A program made the translations under genes and the position numbers. Below are positions 56,969-64,000 of a DNA stretch of 64,000 nt, in pieces. Below the pieces are notes generated by a model, which saw only the letters and a list, made by a program, of their open reading frames with translations, was not told the DNA's origin and did no database searches. The stretch comes from Cellulophaga sp. L1A9 (GTDB taxonomy: Bacteria; Bacteroidota; Bacteroidia; Flavobacteriales; Flavobacteriaceae), in contig NZ_CP047027.1 of NCBI RefSeq assembly GCF_009797025.1, positions 372,001 to 436,000 on the forward strand, read 5' to 3'. Position 1 is the stretch's first letter. Each line of letters starts with the position of its first letter.

Positions 56969-59683
56969 ATGAAAAAACAGTATTTTAGTTTTCTATTTTT
57001 TATTATCACGTTCTTTACTGTTACGGCACAAAGCGAAACTTCTAATTGGTACTTTGGCTTTGGTGCGGGCATCCAATTTAATGACAATGGCTCAGTAACT
57101 CCTTTAACTAACGGAAAATTAAATACCCTTGAAGGCTGTACTTCTATTTCTGATGCTAGTGGTAATTTGTTAGCCTATACTGATGGTATTACCGTGTATA
57201 ATAAAAATCATGAAATAGTTCAAAATGGAAGTGGATTGCGTGGCGATCCTTCTAGTACACAGTCAGCTATTATAGTACCTAAACCACAAGACCCCAACAT
57301 CTACTACATTTTTACCGTAGATACTTCTGTATATGAAACTGATCCCGATTATGGCCTCAACTATTCCGTTTTAGACATTTCACAAGATGGTGGTAATGGT
57401 GCTATTATTGAGAAAAACAAAAATCTTCTTAGCGATAGTTCTGAAAAAATTGCTGGCGTCATTAAAGACTGTTTAGAACAATCTATTTGGGTAATAACCT
57501 TGGCTTCTGAAGATGGTTCCGTAGGTTTTTTTAATACCTATCATTGTTATGAAGTAAGCGCCGCAGGGATAAATACCAATGCTGTAAAAAACACTTTTCC
57601 GGACTTGTTACTTAGTGATCCAAGAGGTTACTTAAAACTATCTTCTGATGGTTCTAAAATGGTAAGTGCAAATGCCTATGACGGATTGTTTGTTTATGAC
57701 TTTGACCCAAAAACTGGTATCCTTAGTAATCAACTACAAGTAACCGTTCCTGCTCCAAATACAATCTCTTACGGAGTAGAATTTTCTACGGAAGGTCAAT
57801 ACTTATATGTAAATACGTTCAATGATGAAGAGTTAAGTAGCGCTTCATTAATTCAATATGATCTTTATGCTTCCAATATTTCTGGTTCTGCTGTGGTAAT
57901 AGACGAAAGAGAAGCGTATAGAGGTGCTTTACAAATGGCTGAAAATGGTAAAATATACCGTACGAACCCCAAAAGTTACGAAGAAGGAGTTTCTTTTTTA
58001 AGCGTTATTAACACTCCTAGCGCCAAAGGTGCTGCAGCAAACTATGTACATAATGCTGTTTCTTTGAATGGAAAAATTGCCATGCAAGGTTTGCCTCCTT
58101 TTATTCAATCGTTTTTTAATAAGATCGATTTAATTAAAAACCCTGATGGCACTACGAGTACTACATTAACTGTTTGTGAAAATGAATCCTTTATCCTAGA
58201 AGCCGATGATTACCCAGGAGCTACCTATCAATGGCAGAAAGATGGGACTCCTATTACCAACCCTGATCGTTATTTTTTAGAAATAAAAAATGCCTCTTTA
58301 ACAGATGCAGGCAAATACAAATTAGAAATAACTTTAGCAGACCCAAAAGAATGTCCAATTATCGGAGAATCTACCCTCATCATAAACCCTGCTCCAATTC
58401 TAGAAATTTTACAGATTATTCAATGTGATATTGATGAAAATGATCCTGCAGATGGAATTACCTCTTTAAATTTAGAACAATCCTATAGCGCTCAAATATA
58501 TCCTGAAGATTACGTATTTACTTTTTATGAGAGTAGTACCGCTTTAGCGAACAATGAAGCAATTAACAACCCTATAGGCTATAGAAATATCGTTCCTTTC
58601 AATCAAACACTTTATTACACCGTTACGAATGAATTTGGATGCTCTAGCCAAGGAATATTAGAGATTATCGTACAAGCAACTACAATAAACACCAATGTTA
58701 AAAGTCCGTTTTACACCTGCCAGACGAACCCTAACGAAACGATTATTGAAGGAATTTTTGATTTGGATGAAATTCGGTTCAACAGTTACACCTCCATCGA
58801 TGCTACTTTCTACACCTCTTTAAATGATGCTTCACTGGAACAAAATGCGGTTTCAGGAACGCTTACAACACCATCTACTGATCTTTATGTTCGTCTTGAA
58901 AAAAATAATGAATGCCAAGGTGTAGAAGCTATCAAATTAATAGTTCACCCAACGCCATCGTTCACTTTTCCTGCAGAACATTATGTCTGTACTGATGGAA
59001 CGCCTTTAGTCTTAAATGCCCCTACGGGATATGATAGTTATAATTGGGTAAAAATAGCACCTAATGCTGAAACTCAAATTAGCAATACTTCTGCAGTAAC
59101 CATTTCTGAACCAGGTAATTTTAAATTAGAATTAGGATATTCATATACCACAAATGGCGAAACAACTAATTGCACAAACAGTGTAGATTTCCGTGTTATG
59201 CCCTCCAACCAAGCATTGATAAAAAGTATCGTGATAAAAGATATTTCCGACTATAATACCGTGGAAATACTTATTTCTGGAGATGGAGATTATGAATATT
59301 CCATGGATGGAATTACCTATCAAGACCATCCTAAATTCTTAGATATAGCACCAGGTTTAGCTACTGTTTATGTTCAAGATAAAAGAGGCTGCGGAATTAC
59401 GACCGAAGAAATTTCCATTATAGGGTATCCTAAATTTTTCTCTCCAAATGGAGATGGAACAAATGACTATTGGCAAATAATTGGGGCTAATGAGCAGTTT
59501 CAAACGGATAGCAAAATAACTATTTTTGATCGTTATGGAACCTTAATAGCCACTACCACTCCTACAAGCGAAGGTTGGAATGGCGATGCGAATGGAAAAA
59601 GTTTACCCGCGTCTGATTATTGGTTTAAAGTAAATCTTGAAGACGGTAGAGTTTTTACGGGGCACTTTGCTTTGAAACGATAA
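56969..59683 (+). CDS. T9SS-secreted protein with beta-propeller-like and Ig-like domains
   Basis: 904 aa. Signal peptide (about residues 1-21, ending TVTAQ); a beta-propeller-like region (about 22-385) opening with NWYFGFGAGIQFN and LLAYTDGITVYNKNH, a pattern common in flavobacterial gliding-associated C-terminal proteins; an Ig-like domain (about 395-475, ATYQWQKDGTPI and LTDAGKYKLEI); further beta-rich segments; and a T9SS type B sorting domain (about 818-904, FFSPNGDGTNDYWQIIG). It is exported to the cell surface or medium. There is no local SprF; its sorting domain is of the FF(T/S)P.GDGTND subtype like the 4113-aa adhesin. Specific role unknown. Confidence 0.92.
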   Translation: MKKQYFSFLFFIITFFTVTAQSETSNWYFGFGAGIQFNDNGSVTPLTNGKLNTLEGCTSISDASGNLLAYTDGITVYNKNHEIVQNGSGLRGDPSSTQSAIIVPKPQDPNIYYIFTVDTSVYETDPDYGLNYSVLDISQDGGNGAIIEKNKNLLSDSSEKIAGVIKDCLEQSIWVITLASEDGSVGFFNTYHCYEVSAAGINTNAVKNTFPDLLLSDPRGYLKLSSDGSKMVSANAYDGLFVYDFDPKTGILSNQLQVTVPAPNTISYGVEFSTEGQYLYVNTFNDEELSSASLIQYDLYASNISGSAVVIDEREAYRGALQMAENGKIYRTNPKSYEEGVSFLSVINTPSAKGAAANYVHNAVSLNGKIAMQGLPPFIQSFFNKIDLIKNPDGTTSTTLTVCENESFILEADDYPGATYQWQKDGTPITNPDRYFLEIKNASLTDAGKYKLEITLADPKECPIIGESTLIINPAPILEILQIIQCDIDENDPADGITSLNLEQSYSAQIYPEDYVFTFYESSTALANNEAINNPIGYRNIVPFNQTLYYTVTNEFGCSSQGILEIIVQATTINTNVKSPFYTCQTNPNETIIEGIFDLDEIRFNSYTSIDATFYTSLNDASLEQNAVSGTLTTPSTDLYVRLEKNNECQGVEAIKLIVHPTPSFTFPAEHYVCTDGTPLVLNAPTGYDSYNWVKIAPNAETQISNTSAVTISEPGNFKLELGYSYTTNGETTNCTNSVDFRVMPSNQALIKSIVIKDISDYNTVEILISGDGDYEYSMDGITYQDHPKFLDIAPGLATVYVQDKRGCGITTEEISIIGYPKFFSPNGDGTNDYWQIIGANEQFQTDSKITIFDRYGTLIATTTPTSEGWNGDANGKSLPASDYWFKVNLEDGRVFTGHFALKR

Positions 59684-59746
59684 ATTGAGTTAAAAATAAG
59701 AGCAACTGTGACTCTTTATTTAAGCTTCCTTTCGTAATTTTATAGG

Positions 59747-61735
59747 ATGAAATTTAAGGTCGTATCAGAATTCAAACCTACTGGAGATCAGCCTAGTGCT
59801 ATAAAACAACTCGTTGAAGGTATAAACACTGAAGAAAAATATCAAACTTTATTGGGTGTTACGGGTTCAGGTAAAACATTTACTGTTGCCAACGTCATTG
59901 AAACTGTTCAGAAACCAACACTCGTTTTAGCGCATAATAAAACTCTTGCTGCACAATTATACTCTGAATTCAAACAGTTTTTCCCTGAAAATGCGGTAGA
60001 ATATTTTGTATCCTATTATGATTACTATCAGCCAGAAGCTTATATTCCTTCATCCGGACTTTACATTGAAAAAGATTTATCTATCAATGAAGACATTGAA
60101 AAACTTCGCTTAAGCACTACTTCTTCTTTATTATCAGGAAGGCGTGACGTTATCGTTGTAGCATCTGTGTCTTGCTTATATGGTATAGGAAACCCTGTGG
60201 AATTTCAGAAGAACGTTATTTCTGTACATAAAGATCAAGTAATTTCTAGAACAAAATTCCTTCATCAATTGGTGCAAAGTTTATATTCTAGAACTACAGC
60301 TGATTTTAGAAATGGAAATTTTAGAGTAAAGGGAGATGTGGTCGATGTATTCCCAAGTTATGCAGATCACGCATTCCGTATTCACTTTTTTGGAGATGAG
60401 ATCGAGGAAATTGAAGCTTTTGACCCTTTAAAAAACACAAAATTAGAGAGTTATGAGAACCTGAATATCTATCCTGCAAATATGTTTGTGACTTCTCCTG
60501 ATATCTTACAAAATGCTATTCACCATATTCAGGATGATTTAGTAAAACAGCTTGATTTTTTTAAAGAAGTAGGCAAACCTCTAGAAGCTAAGCGACTAGA
60601 AGAACGCACTAATTTTGATTTAGAAATGATTCGCGAATTAGGTTATTGTTCTGGTATTGAAAACTATTCGCGCTATTTAGACGGGAGAGAGCCTGGAACT
60701 AGACCTTTCTGTTTATTAGACTATTTTCCAGACGATTATTTAATGGTGGTCGATGAAAGTCACGTAACCATTTCGCAAGTACACGCCATGTATGGGGGTG
60801 ACCGGTCCAGAAAAGAGAACTTAGTGGAGTATGGATTTAGATTGCCTGCTGCAATGGATAACAGGCCTCTTAAGTTTGAGGAGTTTGAAGCCTTACAAAA
60901 TCAAGTTATTTTTGTGAGTGCTACTCCCGCCGATTATGAATTACAGTTAAGTGATGGTGTTTTCGTAGAACAGATTATTAGACCTACAGGGCTTTTAGAT
61001 CCCATTATTGAGGTTCGTCCTAGTTTAAATCAAATTGATGATTTAGTGGAAGAAATACATCAGCGGAATGAAAAAGATGAACGTACTTTAGTTACAACAC
61101 TTACTAAGCGTATGGCCGAAGAATTAGCGAAATACTTGGATCGTATCAATGTACGCTGCCGTTATATTCATAGTGACGTAGATACTCTTGAGCGTGTTGA
61201 AATCATGCAAAATTTAAGAAAAGGTATCTTTGATGTCCTGATTGGAGTAAACCTATTACGTGAAGGCTTAGATTTACCAGAAGTATCCTTAGTTGCTATT
61301 TTAGATGCGGATAAAGAAGGGTTCCTACGTAGTAATCGCTCTTTAACCCAAACGGTGGGTAGAGCGGCTAGAAACTTAAATGGTAAAGCGATAATGTATG
61401 CGGATAAAATAACAAAAAGCATGCAGCAAACTATTGATGATACAAACTACCGAAGAGAAAAGCAAATAGCTTACAATACCAAACACAATATGGTACCTAA
61501 AGCTTTGAATAAAAGTTTAGATAGCGTCTTAGCAAAAAACTCGGTATCTACATACCATTTTGAAAAGGAAGTAGCAAGAGCTGCTGAACCTGATTTGGAT
61601 TATTTAACCAAAGAACAAATTGAAAAAATGATTCGTGAAAAACGAAAAGATATGGAAAAAGCAGCAAAAGAATTAGACTTTATGCAAGCTGCCAAACTAC
61701 GTGACGAAATAAAAATGCTACAGAAACAGGAATAA
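59747..61735 (+). CDS. uvrB: Excinuclease ABC subunit B
   Basis: 662 aa, full length for UvrB. It is the damage-verifying helicase-like subunit of nucleotide excision repair, working with UvrA and UvrC. Seen: start FKPTGDQPSAIKQLVEGI; Walker A LLGVTGSGKTF; the DNA-gripping beta-hairpin region YYDYYQPEAYIP; VVDESHV (helicase motif II); VSATPADYEL (motif III); QTVGRAARN (motif VI); and a C-terminal UVR motif that binds UvrC (about residues 622-660). The start at 59747 is the standard one. A terminator overlapping its 3' end serves mainly the opposing hsp20 gene. Confidence 0.98.
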   Translation: MKFKVVSEFKPTGDQPSAIKQLVEGINTEEKYQTLLGVTGSGKTFTVANVIETVQKPTLVLAHNKTLAAQLYSEFKQFFPENAVEYFVSYYDYYQPEAYIPSSGLYIEKDLSINEDIEKLRLSTTSSLLSGRRDVIVVASVSCLYGIGNPVEFQKNVISVHKDQVISRTKFLHQLVQSLYSRTTADFRNGNFRVKGDVVDVFPSYADHAFRIHFFGDEIEEIEAFDPLKNTKLESYENLNIYPANMFVTSPDILQNAIHHIQDDLVKQLDFFKEVGKPLEAKRLEERTNFDLEMIRELGYCSGIENYSRYLDGREPGTRPFCLLDYFPDDYLMVVDESHVTISQVHAMYGGDRSRKENLVEYGFRLPAAMDNRPLKFEEFEALQNQVIFVSATPADYELQLSDGVFVEQIIRPTGLLDPIIEVRPSLNQIDDLVEEIHQRNEKDERTLVTTLTKRMAEELAKYLDRINVRCRYIHSDVDTLERVEIMQNLRKGIFDVLIGVNLLREGLDLPEVSLVAILDADKEGFLRSNRSLTQTVGRAARNLNGKAIMYADKITKSMQQTIDDTNYRREKQIAYNTKHNMVPKALNKSLDSVLAKNSVSTYHFEKEVARAAEPDLDYLTKEQIEKMIREKRKDMEKAAKELDFMQAAKLRDEIKMLQKQE

Positions 61736-61769
61736 AAAAAGCGCCTCGGAAAACTACCGAAGCGCTTTG
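61731..61769 (-). terminator. Terminator of hsp20, overlapping the uvrB stop
   Basis: AAAGCGC and TCGG pair with CCGA and GCGCTTT across a short loop with one mismatch. Read on the minus strand the stem is followed by a run of seven T, so it ends hsp20 transcription. The T-run side touches the uvrB stop codon (61733-61735). Confidence 0.82.
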
Positions 61770-61829
61770 AACTAACCAACTTAAACCAACCATTATGAAA
61801 ACCTCTCGGTCTACACAATGCATTCTGCA

Positions 61830-62267
61830 TTACGCCAATTCTATTAATCTTTTTGGCTTTGGTAATGCTTCTTCTTTTTTCGGAAGATTAAAACTTAATA
61901 TTCCATTTTCGTAATTTGCATTAATAGCATCTTTATTTACCGAATCTGGTAAGGTAAATGCTCTTTTAAAAGATGAAAAAGAATACTCTTTCCTAGTGTA
62001 TTTTACTTTATTCACTTCTTTCTCATCTGAAGCTTCTTCTTTACTTTCAAATGAAACAGTTAATAAATCATTATCGATTTCAATTTTAAAATCTTCTTTT
62101 TTTCTTCCTGGAGCTACTAATTCCAAAACAAAAGAAGTATCATCTTCTCTGATATTAACTGCAGGTCCTTTAGCATTTAATACTTCTGCTCCACCAAACC
62201 AATCTGGCTTGAATATTTCATTCATTAATGCTGGAATTGAAACTACATTTTTGTGTGCTGTACTCAT
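61830..62267 (-). CDS. Small heat-shock protein, Hsp20 family
   Basis: 145 aa, typical length. An alpha-crystallin domain (about residues 35-135) with GPAVNIREDDTSFVLELVAPG at its start, the KYTRKEYSFSSFKRAFTLP segment and the hallmark ANYENGILSFNLPKKE near its end; a short C-terminal tail RLIELA can serve as the oligomer-binding I/L-x-I/L type motif. An ATP-independent holdase chaperone in the cytoplasm. It is convergent with uvrB. An inverted repeat lies about 110 bp upstream (62375-62385). Confidence 0.95.
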   Translation of the reverse strand: MSTAHKNVVSIPALMNEIFKPDWFGGAEVLNAKGPAVNIREDDTSFVLELVAPGRKKEDFKIEIDNDLLTVSFESKEEASDEKEVNKVKYTRKEYSFSSFKRAFTLPDSVNKDAINANYENGILSFNLPKKEEALPKPKRLIELA

Positions 62268-62374
62268 AACTATATATTTTTAATTAGAATTATTTGTTCT
62301 TTGGTTTACAATAAACAAAATACATACCAACACACGATAAATGCCATTTTGTCCACTTTCCAACGTTTATTAAT

Positions 62375-62385
62375 GACATAATGTC
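62375..62385. promoter_or_regulatory. Short palindrome between hsp20 and the DUF1456 gene
   Basis: GACATAATGTC is a perfect 5+5 inverted repeat around one base, 108 bp upstream of hsp20 and 128 bp upstream of the DUF1456 gene, in a divergent intergenic region. It could be an operator for either; a chance occurrence is also possible. Confidence 0.25.
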
Positions 62386-62512
62386 GTTTTTATGTGATTT
62401 TTCTATAAATAAATTATTTGAAGCGTCTATTTCTAAGATGGATTAGCAGGAAACAAATAGAAAAAGCAAGAATTTTAGTATAAAATAGTACCTTGCAGCA
62501 AAATTATAGTAT

Positions 62513-62881
62513 ATGACTAATAATGATATTCTTAAGAAGCTAAGAGTAGCACTGATGTTGAGAGATGATGAAATTGTAGACATTTTAAAACTTGTAGATT
62601 TTAAGATATCTAAAGCTGAGCTTGGTGCATTTTTCAGAAAAGAGGATCATCCGAATTATATGGAATGTGGAGACCAAATACTCCGAAACTTTTTAAATGC
62701 ACTTGTAATTCACTTTAGAGGTACCAAGGAAAACCCTAAAAATCCAAAAGCTGAATTAGCTGCTATAAAAAAAGGTCCACAAGCAAAAAAAGGATACGAT
62801 CCTGACTTCAAAGCAAAACAAGAAAAAAAGGTAGATAAAAACGTTATCCACGGAAATTATAAAAACAAAAAAAAATCCTGA
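62513..62881 (+). CDS. DUF1456 family protein (YehS-like)
   Basis: 122 aa. It starts with MTNNDILKKLRVALMLRDDE and continues with IVDILKLVDF, SKAELGAFFRKEDHPNY and DQILRNFLNALVIHFRG, the signature of the DUF1456/YehS family: two tandem helical half-domains with unknown biochemical function. The C-terminal 40 residues are lysine-rich, which may suit binding of nucleic acid; this is inference. The stop codon lies within the stem of a bidirectional terminator. Confidence 0.93.
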   Translation: MTNNDILKKLRVALMLRDDEIVDILKLVDFKISKAELGAFFRKEDHPNYMECGDQILRNFLNALVIHFRGTKENPKNPKAELAAIKKGPQAKKGYDPDFKAKQEKKVDKNVIHGNYKNKKKS

Positions 62882-62901
62882 GTTGCCTCAGGATTTTTTT
62901 T
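62867..62901. terminator. Bidirectional terminator overlapping the DUF1456 stop
   Basis: AAAAAAATCCTGA pairs with TCAGGATTTTTTT around GTTGCC, with T-runs on both strands. The 5' arm encodes the last Lys and Ser codons and the TGA stop of the DUF1456 gene; the other side terminates the opposing gene whose stop is at 62924. Confidence 0.9.
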
Positions 62902-62923
62902 GTAATCAACATAAATGAATTAC

Positions 62924-63259
62924 TTACTCTGTAATTCTTACTGGTACAGTGTAGGTTCTTCCTTCTCGGTAATCTTCTAGACTTACTTTTTGATAATTTA
63001 ATTTCGCTTTTACAAACTGCTCTACTGCCTTACTATTTGTGGTTACAGATAATACAACAATTTCTCTATCCTCATTCAAGGTAAAAAGAACATTTGCGGT
63101 TAAATCGTCCTCAACAATTAAAGAACTATTACTTAACAAAGTTGCAATTTGAGTCGATAAATTATTTTTAGGCTCCTCTGATTTCTTTTTGTCATTTGCT
63201 AAAACTGATCCTGTTAATAGTAATAACGCACTTACGAATACTAGACTTAATTTTTTCAT
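62924..63259 (-). CDS. Small secreted protein of unknown function
   Basis: 111 aa with a signal peptide (about residues 1-21, ending GSVLA). The mature part (TQIATLLSNSSLIVEDDLTA, VLFTLNEDREIVVLSVTTNS, VEQFVKAKLNYQKV, YTVPVRITE) has a strand-helix-strand plan like a short TonB C-terminal-type domain, a pattern I know from small flavobacterial exported proteins. I cannot name a function. It shares a bidirectional terminator with the DUF1456 gene. Confidence 0.85.
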   Translation of the reverse strand: MKKLSLVFVSALLLLTGSVLANDKKKSEEPKNNLSTQIATLLSNSSLIVEDDLTANVLFTLNEDREIVVLSVTTNSKAVEQFVKAKLNYQKVSLEDYREGRTYTVPVRITE

Positions 63260-63672
63260 GATAATTTGTTTTAAGATTGATAATTGATTAATTGATGATA
63301 TTAGAAAGACGCTTCAGAAACTATAATGTTACACTCGAATTTCATTTTAACACTTCCTTAACCTCACTAAGCAATTTCTAATTTCATTTCAAAATTAGAA
63401 GTTATCACTACTTAAAACTAACTATTAGAGAAGGCTTAACGTACATTTAAACCAATTAACAATAGCTTAAAAGACAAGCTTTTTATTACTGAATTTTCTT
63501 ACATAAACATAATTCAAGAAACTAGTGATAAGTATAAACTATTGTCAATAGTTTCCTTAAAAAGGATGAATTAAATTCAATGAATATTCCAATAGTATGC
63601 AAACAAAAAAAATGGGCAATGTTAAGATAACATTGCCCATTTTAAAAATATATTTTCTGAGTTATAGCACTA
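63260..63672. other. Intergenic region between sucC and the small secreted protein gene
   Basis: 413 bp, AT-rich. It contains the sucC terminator (63605-63643) and presumably the minus-strand promoter of the 111-aa protein, although I could not find a convincing CAAAnnTA on the plus strand. No gene or repeat seen in the rest. Confidence 0.6.
63605..63643 (-). terminator. Rho-independent terminator of sucC
   Basis: AAAATGGGCAATGTTA pairs perfectly with TAACATTGCCCATTTT (16 bp) around a 3-nt loop; read on the minus strand it is followed by a run of T. It lies 30 bp after the sucC stop. Confidence 0.93.
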
Positions 63673-64000
63673 CTAACCCAATACAGCTTTAACTTTATCT
63701 GCAGCTTCTTGGAATTGTACAGCAGACTGTACATCTAAACCAGAATTATCAATCAATTCTTTTGCTAAATCAGCATTTGTTCCTTGCAAACGAACAATAA
63801 TTGGAACATTTATAGTTCCCATGTTCTTATACGCATCAATCACACCTTGAGCAACACGATCACAACGAACGATACCACCAAAAATGTTAATCAAAATTGC
63901 TTTTACTGCAGGATCTTTTAAGATAATCTTAAAAGCAGCCTCAACACGAGCAGCATCCGCAGTACCACCAACATCTAAAAAGTTAGCTGGCTCACCACCT
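63673..64000 (-). CDS. sucC: Succinyl-CoA ligase beta subunit, 3' end only
   Basis: The last 108 or so residues are visible; the gene runs off the window end. The minus-strand frame is open to base 64000 and reads [20 protein letters not shown], then [39 protein letters not shown] and ends in KVKAVLG. This is the C-terminal ligase domain of SucC, which with SucD forms succinyl-CoA synthetase in the citric acid cycle. The GGIVRCD segment is strongly conserved. The methionine at 63894 is internal, not the start. Confidence 0.97.
   Translation of the reverse strand, partial: GGEPANFLDVGGTADAARVEAAFKIILKDPAVKAILINIFGGIVRCDRVAQGVIDAYKNMGTINVPIIVRLQGTNADLAKELIDNSGLDVQSAVQFQEAADKVKAVLG

Noticed and set aside
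61795..61900. Plus-strand ATG with a flavobacterial-looking leader (AACTTAAACCAACCATT) after uvrB
   Set aside because: The frame runs antisense through hsp20 and shows no protein family features; at most it is the relic of a lost gene start.

Overview
The window is AT-rich Bacteroidetes DNA, most likely from a marine member of the Flavobacteriaceae (Cellulophaga/Maribacter/Zobellia-like). The evidence is: type IX secretion (T9SS) type B sorting domains at the C-termini of giant secreted proteins; PorP/SprF-family partner proteins; SprB-type and thrombospondin type 3 repeats; TAnnTTTG promoter boxes; and a general lack of strong Shine-Dalgarno sites. The genus cannot be fixed from the sequence alone.

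Layout. Bases 1-36223 hold three consecutive cassettes, each a giant secreted adhesin followed directly by a PorP/SprF gene: (1) an adhesin truncated by the window start (to 13705) plus sprF-like copy A (13729-14661); (2) a 2612-aa adhesin (15089-22927) plus copy B (22951-23883); (3) a 2803-aa adhesin (24882-33293) plus copy C (33335-34267) and a 647-aa OmpA-family protein (34280-36223). A short signal-peptide protein that looks like the stump of another large secreted protein (24340-24702) lies between cassettes 2 and 3. Bases 36365-40129 are housekeeping or uncharacterised: heme A synthase, a pRiA4b ORF-3-like protein, a nucleoid-associated protein, and on the minus strand a protein with cryptic kinase-like motifs. 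Bases 40367-54990 return to surface proteins: a 4113-aa SprB-repeat adhesin and a 686-aa relative without a recognisable sorting domain. Bases 55083-56850 encode an ABC exporter pair, 56969-59683 another T9SS type B protein, 59747-61735 uvrB, then hsp20 (minus), a DUF1456 gene, a small secreted protein (minus) and the 3' end of sucC (minus, cut by the window end).

How the genes fit together. Five proteins share one N-terminal domain (IgGFc-binding-like, with a conserved DQPVP...LG.EYV.IRG signature). They differ in the repeat type behind it: 62-aa calcium-binding TSP3 units, 108-aa Ig-like units with embedded EF-hand-type loops, 109-aa cadherin-like units, or SprB repeats. The three adhesins with an adjacent SprF share almost the same sorting domain; the two T9SS proteins without a local SprF have a different subtype. 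The 3' end of each adhesin plus its sprF is homogenised between cassettes, so the locus looks like a set of exchangeable surface-adhesin modules kept alike at the export end and diversified at the stalk. Upstream of three of these genes I see sites with a common core at exact 21-bp spacing that resemble LytTR-type regulator sites, a candidate for common control.
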